Assembly: GCA_902793405.1 (NCBI GenBank)
Contig: CADBDH010000003.1
Location: 30,525 to 94,524, forward strand
Direction of reading: 5' to 3'
DNA: 64,000 nucleotides
Origin: an uncultured Bacteroidales bacterium
GTDB lineage: Bacteria; Bacteroidota; Bacteroidia; Bacteroidales; Muribaculaceae
Shown: one piece after another, positions 7,981-15,533 of the stretch
How positions within the stretch are numbered: position 1 is the first letter of the stretch
Layout of the letters: every line of letters begins with the position of its first letter
Made by a program: the position numbers and the translations under genes
The notes under the pieces: model-generated
What the model saw: the letters and a program-made list of their open reading frames with translations, nothing else
Databases searched by the model: none
What the model was told of the DNA's origin: nothing

Positions 7981-8152
7981 GCTCTCGCTCTCCAGGCCGC
8001 GACGCTGGCACCTGGGCGGATCCTGGCAGAAGCTGGGCACCGTCGCGGGTTCCTGGTTTCTCCCGGCATGAGGCGGCAGCACTTGGACGGTCGGCACCGT
8101 CGCGGCTCGTGGATGCTTCCAGGCCGCGACGATCATGCCGACATCATCCTGG
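7981..8152. repeat. GC-rich mosaic repeats, right block
   Basis: This contains a 75-nt unit at 8016-8090 that recurs at 10342-10416 inside a coding region with only one difference. It also has another copy of the CCAGGCCGCGACGATC/GCCGACATCATCC word (8117-8150). It fills most of the gap between the 64-aa gene and the DUF3987 stop codon. Confidence 0.75.
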
Positions 8153-8178
8153 CTGCAGCTTCGTTCCTGGCTGCGATA

Positions 8179-9546
8179 TTACCCGCTATTTGTGACTTTG
8201 GTAATATATTCTTGACTTACACCCAATAGCCTTGCAAAAGCTGATTTTCGCTTTTTCTCGGTCAATACTGGATAGTGTCTGAATAGTTGCCGTATCGTTT
8301 CCGCTTTTGTCGGCTCGCCTCTGCGATCATCGTGCAAGATCTTGAGCAACGCCACCTTTTGCCCGTCGATAAGGTAATCAACACAATCGACCGAATATTG
8401 CATTATTGGGGCGGTGATCATATTCTCGCCGTTTAGCCTGGCCGCTATTATGCTTAGTCGGCATAAATGATAATTGGCCTTTTCAAGAATAGAGCAACTA
8501 ACCTCCGCAAATAAGTCTCCGTAATCGGCTTCCATCAATACCCGTTCCTCCTCCCTCCAGCGGTTCATCGCCGCGACGTGTATATTATAGGCCGCGACGT
8601 GTTCCCGGATCTCCGTAACATCATTCCTTATCAATCCATCTATATACTCCCCCCATATTCGGCGGGCGTCCTGGCTGATAATTACTGGCTTGTAGTCGGG
8701 AACTTTCCCGCCTATATTGACAAAAAGGAATCGTTCAAAAAAACCATTTTGCAGGTATGGTGCCATCAGCTTCTTTAATACCGAAGGCTGGGTTGTTGAA
8801 ATGATACTAAGTGCTGGCGAAGGAATAAACAACGGCTCACCGCCTACCGATTCTTTGGTGAAGTCTCCACCGCTGAATATAGATAGAAGATTACCAACTA
8901 TCATACTTGCTCCACCGTTGGAATACTTTCCCAGGCCTCCCAATAGGCTTGCAAATTCATCATGTTTCCAGCATAACGCGCCGTTGTTCTCAGCAAGTTT
9001 ATAGAGTAACTTCTCGTCCGTGATATTAGCTGCAATCCTGGATAGTAGCCTGGGCGGTTCGCCTCGGCTCTCTTTTGCCTCAGCTTCATATTGAATCCGT
9101 GAAGCTTTATAGATTTTGTAGGCCTCGGCGTCATAGTCCATTAACGGCTTGAATACCCAGTCCAGGGGTGCCGACTTGCCGCTGGACGCTTTACCGACAA
9201 TCACAAACCATAATGCCGGATAGTTTCGGTAGTTGTCCGATATGCCGATAATACTTTTTCCCAGGGCGGCACCCGCCGCGGCGAATATTGAGGCCGTTAC
9301 GGTGCTTTGGTCACACTGGTAGCCATCGGCAACTTCCTGGATAACCTTTTGCAGATCTTCGGGCAGTCCCCAGGTGGGAAATTGTTGCAGATCTTCGGTC
9401 GGTGCCTTCGTCCCTCCGCCTGGCCTCCACTTGGCTTCCTTCGGCTCCTGGGGCGCGTTAATGAGTACGCGCGGCATTGATAGCGGGCTGGCCTTTGGTT
9501 TCGGTCTCGGTGTGGGATTCTCGATACTTAATGAATCATCTTTCAT
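8179..9546 (-). CDS. DUF3987 family ATPase (replication/primase-helicase-like)
   Basis: The 455-residue protein has a P-loop GKASSGKS at about residues 118-125. Helicase-like motifs follow, including CWKHDEFASLLGGLGKYSNG and SIISTTQPSVLKK, as in the DUF3987 family found on Bacteroidetes mobile elements next to primase-type proteins. The last 45 residues resemble a small winged-helix DNA-binding tail. The first 50 residues are proline-rich and probably disordered. It begins 15 bp after the HTH gene, so the two are co-transcribed. A role in replicating the excised element is inferred; no separate primase (Toprim or AEP) domain is visible. Confidence 0.8.
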   Translation of the reverse strand: MKDDSLSIENPTPRPKPKASPLSMPRVLINAPQEPKEAKWRPGGGTKAPTEDLQQFPTWGLPEDLQKVIQEVADGYQCDQSTVTASIFAAAGAALGKSIIGISDNYRNYPALWFVIVGKASSGKSAPLDWVFKPLMDYDAEAYKIYKASRIQYEAEAKESRGEPPRLLSRIAANITDEKLLYKLAENNGALCWKHDEFASLLGGLGKYSNGGASMIVGNLLSIFSGGDFTKESVGGEPLFIPSPALSIISTTQPSVLKKLMAPYLQNGFFERFLFVNIGGKVPDYKPVIISQDARRIWGEYIDGLIRNDVTEIREHVAAYNIHVAAMNRWREEERVLMEADYGDLFAEVSCSILEKANYHLCRLSIIAARLNGENMITAPIMQYSVDCVDYLIDGQKVALLKILHDDRRGEPTKAETIRQLFRHYPVLTEKKRKSAFARLLGVSQEYITKVTNSG

Positions 9547-9561
9547 TGGCTCGATTGCTCT

Positions 9562-9867
9562 TTACTTGCCTTTAACCTGGGCGGCTCGTTCCACATCTTC
9601 CCGGCGGTAGCGGACAACGCCACCAATCCTCACCCTCGGCAAAAATCCCGTCTTATTCCATACATGAAGCGTCTTATCGGTCACGCCAAAAATAACCCGG
9701 ACTTCTTTAGCTGACATCAAACGGCCTTGATCCTGGCCTTCGTTGGTGGTTTGGGTGATCTGCTTTACCTTGTCGGCAATCTTGTCGGCCATTTCATCCA
9801 TCATTCGCGTTAAATCGTCATAGTCCATAACTACCTGAGTCCTGGGCGTTCCTATCGTGTCGGTCAT
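9562..9867 (-). CDS. Helix-turn-helix protein (excisionase/HTH_17 type)
   Basis: The 101-residue protein has an N-terminal helical region (1-45) and a MerR-like winged helix from about residue 50: LMSAKEVRVIFGVTDKTLHV, then a wing RIGGVVRYRREDVERA. This form is typical of the HTH_17 excisionase-like proteins encoded beside DUF3987 genes in Bacteroides islands. It may act as a recombination directionality factor or repressor for the element; that is inferred from position. It lies 140 bp from the upstream gene and 15 bp from the DUF3987 gene. Confidence 0.8.
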   Translation of the reverse strand: MTDTIGTPRTQVVMDYDDLTRMMDEMADKIADKVKQITQTTNEGQDQGRLMSAKEVRVIFGVTDKTLHVWNKTGFLPRVRIGGVVRYRREDVERAAQVKGK

Positions 9868-10007
9868 AGTGTATTAAATGACACTTCCCGTCGCGGCGTA
9901 AAAAATACCGCTGACATCGTTGTCGGCGGCGAAGGTAGTACCAGGTTATTTATTTCCCTGGTGACAACTGGGGATCATCCCCACAAGTCCCTATTATTCC
10001 CTATTCT

Positions 10008-10859
10008 TTAGCGTACTTTATGACGTTGGCAAATAAGTCTTATAGCCTCGGCGCGATCGCCTCTCACGTCTCCCTGGTTGCTTGTAATGGCATTTTGGGC
10101 ACTCTTATCGCTACCATGATAACCAGCAAAAAGTCGGCAATCATTCCAGGCATACCCGCCGCGGTTCTCTACTCCGCAATCATCCTTCAAGTGTCGCACA
10201 AGTTCACCATATTCGGCGGGCGTTCCTTCCCATTTTCCCTCGACGATTAAACCAGCTTTTATAAGATCCTTCTTTAGTTCTTGAAGCTTCATAGAAGCAA
10301 GCCTCTTGGCCGCGGCGGTCGGTTTTTGCTGGGCACCAGTCGCGGATCCTGGCAGAAGCTGGGCACCGTCGCGGGTTCCTGGTTTCTCCCGGCATGAGGC
10401 GGCAGCACCTGGACGGGCGGCAGCGTCGCGGCCTGGGAAATATAACTGGATCCATCGTACCCATTCACTGCAAAGGTCGATTATTTCCTCCAGGTCGCTA
10501 AATACTCCTTGACGTATTTCGTCGGTTGTTCCACCTTCGGCCAGGTACTCGGCAATCCATTCTCGCGCGTTCTCGGCTAACAATAGGGGCGCGTACTCAT
10601 TAACGCGAATGGCGGTAGCATCCAGGAAATCGCCCAACGATTCCTCCAGTTCCCTTACAATAGGCTCGATATTGCCTCCAGTGGCCAGGTACTCCAAAAA
10701 CCCGCTGACATTTTCCAGGGTTTCGGCTGAATCCAGCAAGTCCACAAATAATGAAATATCGCCATAGATCGCTTCCCATGCTGGCCATTCGCCGCGGCAA
10801 ATAATGGCAATTTCAGCAAGTGCCGATTTTAGTTTTAATATATCTTGTGTGGTGATCAT
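10008..10859 (-). CDS. Hypothetical protein with an in-frame repeat insertion
   Basis: The 283-residue protein has no family I recognise. Residues 1-140 are acidic and helical. Residues about 145-185 are an Ala/Pro/Gly/Arg-rich stretch whose DNA (10342-10416) is a 74/75 match to an intergenic repeat at 8016-8090. The C-terminal 90 residues are again ordinary protein (MKLQELKKDLIKAGLIVEGK onwards, then YAWNDCRLFAGYH). The repeat keeps the frame open, so the protein is probably made with a low-complexity linker between two domains. It starts 4 bp after the integrase stop, so it is translated from the same message. Confidence 0.7.
   Translation of the reverse strand: MITTQDILKLKSALAEIAIICRGEWPAWEAIYGDISLFVDLLDSAETLENVSGFLEYLATGGNIEPIVRELEESLGDFLDATAIRVNEYAPLLLAENAREWIAEYLAEGGTTDEIRQGVFSDLEEIIDLCSEWVRWIQLYFPGRDAAARPGAAASCREKPGTRDGAQLLPGSATGAQQKPTAAAKRLASMKLQELKKDLIKAGLIVEGKWEGTPAEYGELVRHLKDDCGVENRGGYAWNDCRLFAGYHGSDKSAQNAITSNQGDVRGDRAEAIRLICQRHKVR
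10342..10416. repeat. Element repeat copy inside a gene
   Basis: 75 nt that match 8016-8090 with a single difference (C for T in the ACxTGG word). It is inserted in frame in the gene at 10008-10859. Related words (GTCGCGG, GGGCGGC) extend to about 10435. Confidence 0.85.
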
Positions 10860-10863
10860 CGCT

Positions 10864-12159
10864 TTACTTCCATTGTGCCATGAATTGACGCTTTAATAAG
10901 GCGGCGTTCTCGGTCTCGCTGACCTTGATATAGGTTAAGAAGCTTTTTTCGGTCTTGTGGCCAGTAATCGCCATAATTGCCAGGGTGGGGAATCCTCGCT
11001 TATACATATTTGTCGCGAATGATCGGCGGGCGGTGTGGGCGGTTATGGCTTGCCACTTCGGGCGGCGCGTCTCGACGCGGCCAGGGGTGAAGTGTCCCTT
11101 CTCTTGCTGGGTGTGGATTGTGGCCACTTCATCGTCCAGGTGTGCCAGTTGTGCAACTTCCTTGATATAGTCATTAAATCGCTGGTTGCTGATCGACCGC
11201 GGCGGTTGGTAATCGTATTTCTCCAGTATCGGCACAATCGGCGGCAATATAGGGATAACCACCTTTGCTCCCGTCTTTTGTTGCTCCAGGCTAAAGAAGT
11301 AATCGCCATCCTCAGCAACGATATAACGGCGGGATAACTTGCCCAGGTCGCTAAATCGGCACCCAGTCCAGGCCAATAAAAGGAACTGATCGCGGACGCG
11401 GTCGAGGTGTGGCCACCTGGCCAGGTCGAGGTCGGCAAGTGCCTGCAGTTCGGTTTCATTAAGCGCGATATTGTCTATATCCTCCATGACCGCTGCACAC
11501 TTCTTTGGCTCCACAAATTCACACCCCATCCGCTCGGCTACTGGTAGCGAATTGATAACCGACTTAATGCACTTAACACGCGTGGCGATCGTGTTCTGCT
11601 TGTAGCCAGTGGCAAACATGAAGCGGACAAATGAATCATAGAAGGCTTTATCGGCTCGCTCAATCGTCACGCCATCGGCACCCATCCCCTCCAGGATCTT
11701 TAAGGTTTGCTTGTAGTGGTTGAGGCGGGCGGCACACATCGGCTTGCCTTTGGCTCGTATCGTTGTGGGTGCTGCTGCTATAAAGTCCTTGAAGGCTCCT
11801 ATCAAAGTATTTGGCGCGTCCTGGCTGGTTTTCTCCGTCTTTGTGGGGTGTAACTCATCCTCGACAATTTGAGCAAGCCAGGGGCGGCAGATAGCCTCGT
11901 CGGGCGTGTTGGCCGCGGCGGTCTCGATCCTGGCCTTCAACTTGCCCAGCTTCTCATTTACTTCTATAATTTCTGCACGGAATAACGGGTTTACCATCTT
12001 AACGGTGTGGGTTTGCTTCTTCTCGCTCCAGTGGTCGCGGAATCCATATAAACCCGTCCGGCAACTCAGCCGACGTTGTGGCGATCCATAACGTAACCAC
12101 ACCCTCAATTCGGGGCGGTCGGTCTCCTTTGCTGACAACTCAAATCTTACACTTGCCAT
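10864..12159 (-). CDS. Tyrosine recombinase (integrase) of the tRNA-Lys element
   Basis: The 431-residue protein has an N-terminal Arm-like domain (MASVRFELSAKETDRPELRV), a SAM-like core-binding domain (about 120-220) and a catalytic domain. Catalytic boxes are the Arg in LLAWTGCRFSDLGKLSRR, the HxxR box AHTARRSF, the later His in AITGHKTEKS and the Tyr in FLTYIKVS. It lies 187 bp from the tRNA-Lys 3' end, with its start codon facing the tRNA, the classic place for an enzyme that uses that tRNA as its attachment site. An AGTACT repeat and a tandem 10-mer in its leader may be arm or operator sites. Confidence 0.95.
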   Translation of the reverse strand: MASVRFELSAKETDRPELRVWLRYGSPQRRLSCRTGLYGFRDHWSEKKQTHTVKMVNPLFRAEIIEVNEKLGKLKARIETAAANTPDEAICRPWLAQIVEDELHPTKTEKTSQDAPNTLIGAFKDFIAAAPTTIRAKGKPMCAARLNHYKQTLKILEGMGADGVTIERADKAFYDSFVRFMFATGYKQNTIATRVKCIKSVINSLPVAERMGCEFVEPKKCAAVMEDIDNIALNETELQALADLDLARWPHLDRVRDQFLLLAWTGCRFSDLGKLSRRYIVAEDGDYFFSLEQQKTGAKVVIPILPPIVPILEKYDYQPPRSISNQRFNDYIKEVAQLAHLDDEVATIHTQQEKGHFTPGRVETRRPKWQAITAHTARRSFATNMYKRGFPTLAIMAITGHKTEKSFLTYIKVSETENAALLKRQFMAQWK

Positions 12160-12185
12160 GATGAAATCACTTATTTGGTTTGGTG

Positions 12186-12260
12186 CAAAGATAGTACTTT
12201 ATTTGGGAAAAAGTACTAAAAAAGTACTATTTTTTGTAATTCTCGGTAATTCTCGGTAAT
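12186..12260 (-). promoter_or_regulatory. Integrase leader: -7 box, AGTACT repeats, tandem 10-mer
   Basis: TATCTTTG on the minus strand (12186-12193) is a -7 box 27 bp from the integrase ATG. Upstream of it AGTACT occurs three times (12193, 12212, 12223), and GTAATTCTCG is repeated head to tail (12236-12245, 12246-12255). These probably bind the integrase or a repressor; which one is not known. Confidence 0.45.
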
Positions 12261-12314
12261 ATCCGCGACCGCTGCAAATATCGTTAAATGGCTGATAAAT
12301 AGTGAATTTAGGGC

Positions 12315-12341
12315 ACAAAAAAGGCGGGCAAATTACCCGCC
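12315..12341 (-). terminator. Terminator just after tRNA-Lys, supplied by the element
   Basis: On the minus strand GGCGGG/CCCGCC pair around a 7-nt loop and are followed by six T. It lies inside the element end, 5 bp past the tRNA. It replaces the original terminator, which is now at 6479-6506. Confidence 0.75.
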
Positions 12342-12344
12342 ACC

Positions 12345-12358
12345 GTGATTCGCGTGGG
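12345..12358. repeat. attR core, 14-bp direct repeat within tRNA-Lys
   Basis: Identical to 6512-6525. It covers the 3' acceptor strand and the start of the T-arm, so the tRNA remains whole after integration. Confidence 0.8.
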
Positions 12359-12418
12359 GCTCGAACCCACGACCCCATCCTTAAAAGGGATGTGCTCTAC
12401 CTGCTGAGCTAGCGAATC
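12346..12418 (-). tRNA. tRNA-Lys (anticodon TTT)
   Basis: A 73-nt cloverleaf is visible. The acceptor stem GATTCGC pairs with GCGAATC, the D-arm is AGCTCAGCAGGTAGAGC, and the anticodon arm CATCC-CTTTTAA-GGATG carries TTT. The T-arm is GTGGGTTCGAGCCCCAC and the discriminator is A. CCA is not encoded. It is the attachment site of the element at 6512-12358. Confidence 0.96.
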
Positions 12419-12433
12419 TCCCAAAAAGCGGTG

Positions 12434-12441
12434 CAAAGGTA
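12434..12441 (-). promoter_or_regulatory. Promoter -7 box for tRNA-Lys
   Basis: TACCTTTG on the minus strand ends 16 bp upstream of the tRNA 5' end and matches the Bacteroidetes consensus TAnnTTTG. Confidence 0.6.
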
Positions 12442-12448
12442 TAAAACA

Positions 12449-12479
12449 TTAAGGACCTTATAGCCTATAAGGTCCTTAA
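12449..12479 (-). terminator. Terminator after pepT
   Basis: A perfect 14-bp stem, TTAAGGACCTTATA with TATAAGGTCCTTAA, has a 3-nt loop 34 bp beyond the pepT stop. It isolates pepT from tRNA-Lys. Confidence 0.7.
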
Positions 12480-12512
12480 CAATGATGTCGTGTGAAAGAT
12501 CTCTACGGGTCT

Positions 12513-13730
12513 TTACTCTGCCACGATTTTGCAGATTTCGATGATGGTTTGCATCGCCTTCTCCATCGAGGGGATGGGCACATACTCGAAGCGGCCGTGC
12601 ATGTTCATGCCGCCAGCAAAGATGTTGGGGCAGGGCAGGTTCTTGAACGACAGCTGGGCGCCGTCGGTGCCGCCACGGATGGGCTGCACCTTGGGCTTCA
12701 CGCCAGCATTCTCCATGGCCTGCTTGGCGATGTCGATGATGTTCATCACCGGTTCAATCTTTTCGCGCATGTTGTAGTACTGGTCCTTGATCTCGCAGGT
12801 AGCGCACTCGGGGAACTCGCAGTTGATCTTGCGGCACAGGTGCTCGATTTCGCGCTTGCGGCTCTCGAAGCGGTCACGGTCATGGTCGCGAATGATGTAG
12901 CTCAACGTGGTCTGCTCCACGCTGCCCTGCATGCTGATGAGGTGGTAGAAGCCCTCATAGCCCTCGGTGTGCTCGGGAGTCTCCCAACGCGGCAGCATGG
13001 TGGCGAACTGCAAGGCAACGCGCATCGAGTTCAGCATCTTGTGCTTGGCGGCTCCGGGATGTACGTTCAGGCCCTTGAAGGTGATCTTGGCACTGGCGGC
13101 ATTGAAGTTCTCATACTCTAACTCGCCCACGGCACCGCCGTCCATCGTGTAGGCCCAGTCGCAGCCGAATTTCTCCACGTCAAAGTGGTGTGCACCCAAG
13201 CCGATTTCCTCGTCGGGATTGAAGCCCACGCGGATGTTGCCGTGCTTTACCTCGGGGTGCTCCTGCAGCCACTCGATGGCACTCAGGATTTCGGCGATAC
13301 CGGCCTTGTCATCGGCGCCGAGCAGTGTGTCGCCGCTAGTGACGATAAACTCCTGTCCCACATAATCGTTCATCTCGGGGAACTGTGCGGGATCGAGCAC
13401 AATGTTGGCCTCCTCACTCAGGACGATGGGCGCTCCTTCATATTTCACGATGCGGGGCTTCACGTCGTGGCCGCTCATGTCGGGTGCCGTGTCCATGTGG
13501 GCGATAAAGCCGATGGTGGGGACAGCCTTGTCGGTGTTGGCGGGCAGGGTGGCAAACAGATAACCGTTGTCATCAAGCGAGATGTCGCTCAGGCCCATGG
13601 CGTGCAATTCCTTCTCCAACTCCTTGGCAAACACCATCTGACCGGGCGTGGACGGCGTCAGGTTGGTGAGCTCGTCACTCTGGGTGTCGAACTTCACATA
13701 CTTCAAAAATCTGTCAACTAATTTTGTCAT
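12513..13730 (-). CDS. pepT: Peptidase T (tripeptide aminopeptidase)
   Basis: This is a cytosolic dizinc M20 peptidase that removes the N-terminal residue from tripeptides. Its 405 residues are the usual length. Visible motifs are [13 protein letters not shown] (metal His and Asp), [15 protein letters not shown] (bridging Asp), [15 protein letters not shown] (catalytic and metal Glu) and [20 protein letters not shown] near the C-terminus. Two POT peptide importers lie directly upstream on the same strand, so the locus links uptake of short peptides to their hydrolysis. It has its own promoter box at 13775-13782. Confidence 0.96.
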   Translation of the reverse strand: MTKLVDRFLKYVKFDTQSDELTNLTPSTPGQMVFAKELEKELHAMGLSDISLDDNGYLFATLPANTDKAVPTIGFIAHMDTAPDMSGHDVKPRIVKYEGAPIVLSEEANIVLDPAQFPEMNDYVGQEFIVTSGDTLLGADDKAGIAEILSAIEWLQEHPEVKHGNIRVGFNPDEEIGLGAHHFDVEKFGCDWAYTMDGGAVGELEYENFNAASAKITFKGLNVHPGAAKHKMLNSMRVALQFATMLPRWETPEHTEGYEGFYHLISMQGSVEQTTLSYIIRDHDRDRFESRKREIEHLCRKINCEFPECATCEIKDQYYNMREKIEPVMNIIDIAKQAMENAGVKPKVQPIRGGTDGAQLSFKNLPCPNIFAGGMNMHGRFEYVPIPSMEKAMQTIIEICKIVAE

Positions 13731-13774
13731 AGTGTGATATTCTATTGTTAATGGTTATACTTCTTTTCAACTCA

Positions 13775-13782
13775 CAAAGTTA
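13775..13782 (-). promoter_or_regulatory. Promoter -7 box for pepT
   Basis: TAACTTTG on the minus strand, 45 bp upstream of the start codon, fits TAnnTTTG. Confidence 0.45.
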
Positions 13783-13797
13783 GCAATAATACCTCAA

Positions 13798-13846
13798 AAA
13801 AGCCATACAAAAATCCACAAAAATTGTGGATTTTTGCACGGCTTTT
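13798..13846 (-). terminator. Terminator after the first POT gene
   Basis: A long stem: AAAAATCCACAA pairs with TTGTGGATTTTT, and an outer AAAGCC pairs with GGCTTT. It ends the transport gene transcript before the pepT promoter. Confidence 0.65.
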
Positions 13847-13888
13847 GTCAGAGTATTGCGAGGCTCCGCCTCGCTGCCGTAGTTGTGG

Positions 13889-15424
13889 TTACTTGGCGAC
13901 TTTCTCGAGGCGCTTCATCATGGCGAACATGAAGATGGCGGCGGCGAGGCAGACGGCGATGAACACTGTCCATACCACCCACAGGGGCAGGTCGCCCCAC
14001 AGGTAACCGCCAACGCTCACCAGCTTGTTGCCAATGGCGGTGGCGCCAAACCAGCCACCCATCATCAGGCCCTTGTACTTGGGAGGAGCCACCTTGCTCA
14101 CAAACGAGATGCCCATGGGCGAGAGCAGCAACTCACCGAAGGTCAGCACCAGATAGGTCGAGATCAGCCAGTAGGGCGATACCAGCGGGCCGAGCTCGCC
14201 CTTGTCGGCCAGGGCGGCTTGCTCGTTGGGCGTGAGCAGGCCTTGAGATGCAAACATCATGATGAAGAAGGCTGCACCGGCGACGAGCATACCGTAGGCA
14301 ATCTTGCGGGGCGCCGAGGGCTCTTTGCCCTTGTTGGCCAGGTAGGTGAAGATGGCCATCGACACGGGAGTCAACGCAACCACATAGAACGGGTTGAACT
14401 GCTGGAAAATGGGAGCCGAGATGTCGACGGTGCCTGTGGCGCGGGTGTACTTGTAACCCAACACAGCCAGGGCTGCGATGATGATGGCGGCCGAGATACC
14501 CTTGCCCTTGCCAGTCTTGCTCTCGAAGAACGAGAAGCCGGCATAGACGATGAAGATGAGCATCACCAGGTTGATGACGTCAAACGGCATGGTGTGCACA
14601 CCCGAGGCCGTTTTGGCAGTGAACTCGTCGGCAAAGTAGGTCAGTGACAGGCCGTTCTGGTGGAAGGCCATCCAGAAGAAGATGACAACGGCAAACACGA
14701 GCAGCAACGCCACGATGCGGGCCTTGGTTTCCTCCTTGCTCAGCTCGGGTTCAGCAGCAGCTGCGGCAGCATTGCTGGCCTTCTTGCCGGTCTCCTCGGT
14801 GTGGCGGAAGGTGCTGCGCGTCAAGTAGTAGATGGCAATCGAAAGCACCAGTGACGCACAGGCTACCATGAAGGCGAAGTGATAGGCCTCGCCAGGAGCG
14901 GTGTAGCCCAGGTGGGTCTGTGCATACTCGGTGATCTTCACAGCAGCGGTCGGGGCGAATAAGGCACCGATGTTGATGGCCATGTAGAACAGCGAGAAGC
15001 CGGCATCGCGCTGGTTGGTGTACTTCGGGTCATCATAGAGGTTGCCTACCATCACTTGCAGGTTGCCCTTGAACAGACCCGTTCCCAGGCTGATGAGCAG
15101 CAGGGCCGCCAACATGGCGACGATAGCGACGGTTTGTCCGCCCATCGGGACAGACAGCAGCAAGTAGCCCAGGAACATGATGATGATGCCGATGGTCACC
15201 ATCTTGCCGTAGCCGAACTTGTCGGCCAGGTAGCCGCCCACGATGGGCAGGAAGTACACGAGCATGAGGAAATCACCATAGATTTCACCAGCCCATTTAG
15301 GGTCAAAACCGAAGTTTGACCTCAAAAACAGCGCAAACACGGCTATCATCGTGTAGTAGCCAAAGCGCTCACCCGTGTTGGCCAGCGCCAACGCGAACAG
15401 TCCTTTAGGTTGATTCTCAAACAT
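13889..15424 (-). CDS. POT/PTR2-family proton-coupled oligopeptide symporter
   Basis: This inner-membrane importer of di- and tripeptides has 511 residues and about 14 hydrophobic segments. Family signs are ALANTGERFGYYTMIAVFAL at the N-terminus (the ExxER-like region), the PTR2 motif region with GLFKGNLQVMVGNLYDD and FYMAINIGALFAPT, and FGELLLSPMGISFVSKVAP. It resembles DtpT. It is a paralogue of the next gene and lies 109 bp from it. It shares the strand with pepT, consistent with peptide use as carbon and nitrogen source. Confidence 0.94.
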   Translation of the reverse strand: MFENQPKGLFALALANTGERFGYYTMIAVFALFLRSNFGFDPKWAGEIYGDFLMLVYFLPIVGGYLADKFGYGKMVTIGIIIMFLGYLLLSVPMGGQTVAIVAMLAALLLISLGTGLFKGNLQVMVGNLYDDPKYTNQRDAGFSLFYMAINIGALFAPTAAVKITEYAQTHLGYTAPGEAYHFAFMVACASLVLSIAIYYLTRSTFRHTEETGKKASNAAAAAAEPELSKEETKARIVALLLVFAVVIFFWMAFHQNGLSLTYFADEFTAKTASGVHTMPFDVINLVMLIFIVYAGFSFFESKTGKGKGISAAIIIAALAVLGYKYTRATGTVDISAPIFQQFNPFYVVALTPVSMAIFTYLANKGKEPSAPRKIAYGMLVAGAAFFIMMFASQGLLTPNEQAALADKGELGPLVSPYWLISTYLVLTFGELLLSPMGISFVSKVAPPKYKGLMMGGWFGATAIGNKLVSVGGYLWGDLPLWVVWTVFIAVCLAAAIFMFAMMKRLEKVAK

Positions 15425-15445
15425 ATTTCAATCCAGGTTTTATTA

Positions 15446-15491
15446 GAGAATCTAGAAAATCTAGCTGTTATTCTAGACTTCCTAGATTCTC
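15446..15491 (-). terminator. CTAG-rich hairpin between the POT genes
   Basis: GAGAATCTAGAAAATCTAG pairs with CTAGACTTCCTAGATTCTC (two wobbles) around an 8-nt loop. It probably terminates the 15534-17120 transcript. It can also be read as 9-bp-period units with a CTAGA core. Confidence 0.55.
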
Positions 15492-15533
15492 GTGTGGTGA
15501 TTATTTAATTATAAATAATGTGTAGCTCGGGGA

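Larger units (their letters stand above)
6512..12358. mobile_element. 5.8-kb integrative element at tRNA-Lys(TTT)
   Basis: The element is bounded by an exact 14-bp direct repeat, GTGATTCGCGTGGG, at 6512-6525 and 12345-12358. The right copy lies in the 3' end of an intact tRNA-Lys gene. All credible genes point leftwards: integrase (10864-12159), an unknown gene, an HTH protein, a DUF3987 ATPase and a small protein. The left third (6526-7745) has no convincing gene and holds GC-rich repeats and AT-rich iteron-like repeats. No relaxase, coupling protein, capsid or reverse transcriptase is visible. It may be a cis-mobilisable or satellite-type island; that is inference. Confidence 0.85.

Noticed and set aside
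7945-8136. 63-codon minus-strand frame (MIVAAWKHPR...)
   Set aside because: It lies wholly in the repeat block and shares words with other repeat copies; no homology pattern or ribosome site.
6754-8152. CRISPR array or diversity-generating retroelement
   Set aside because: Copies are irregularly spaced and in mixed order, with no unique spacers, no cas genes and no reverse transcriptase.
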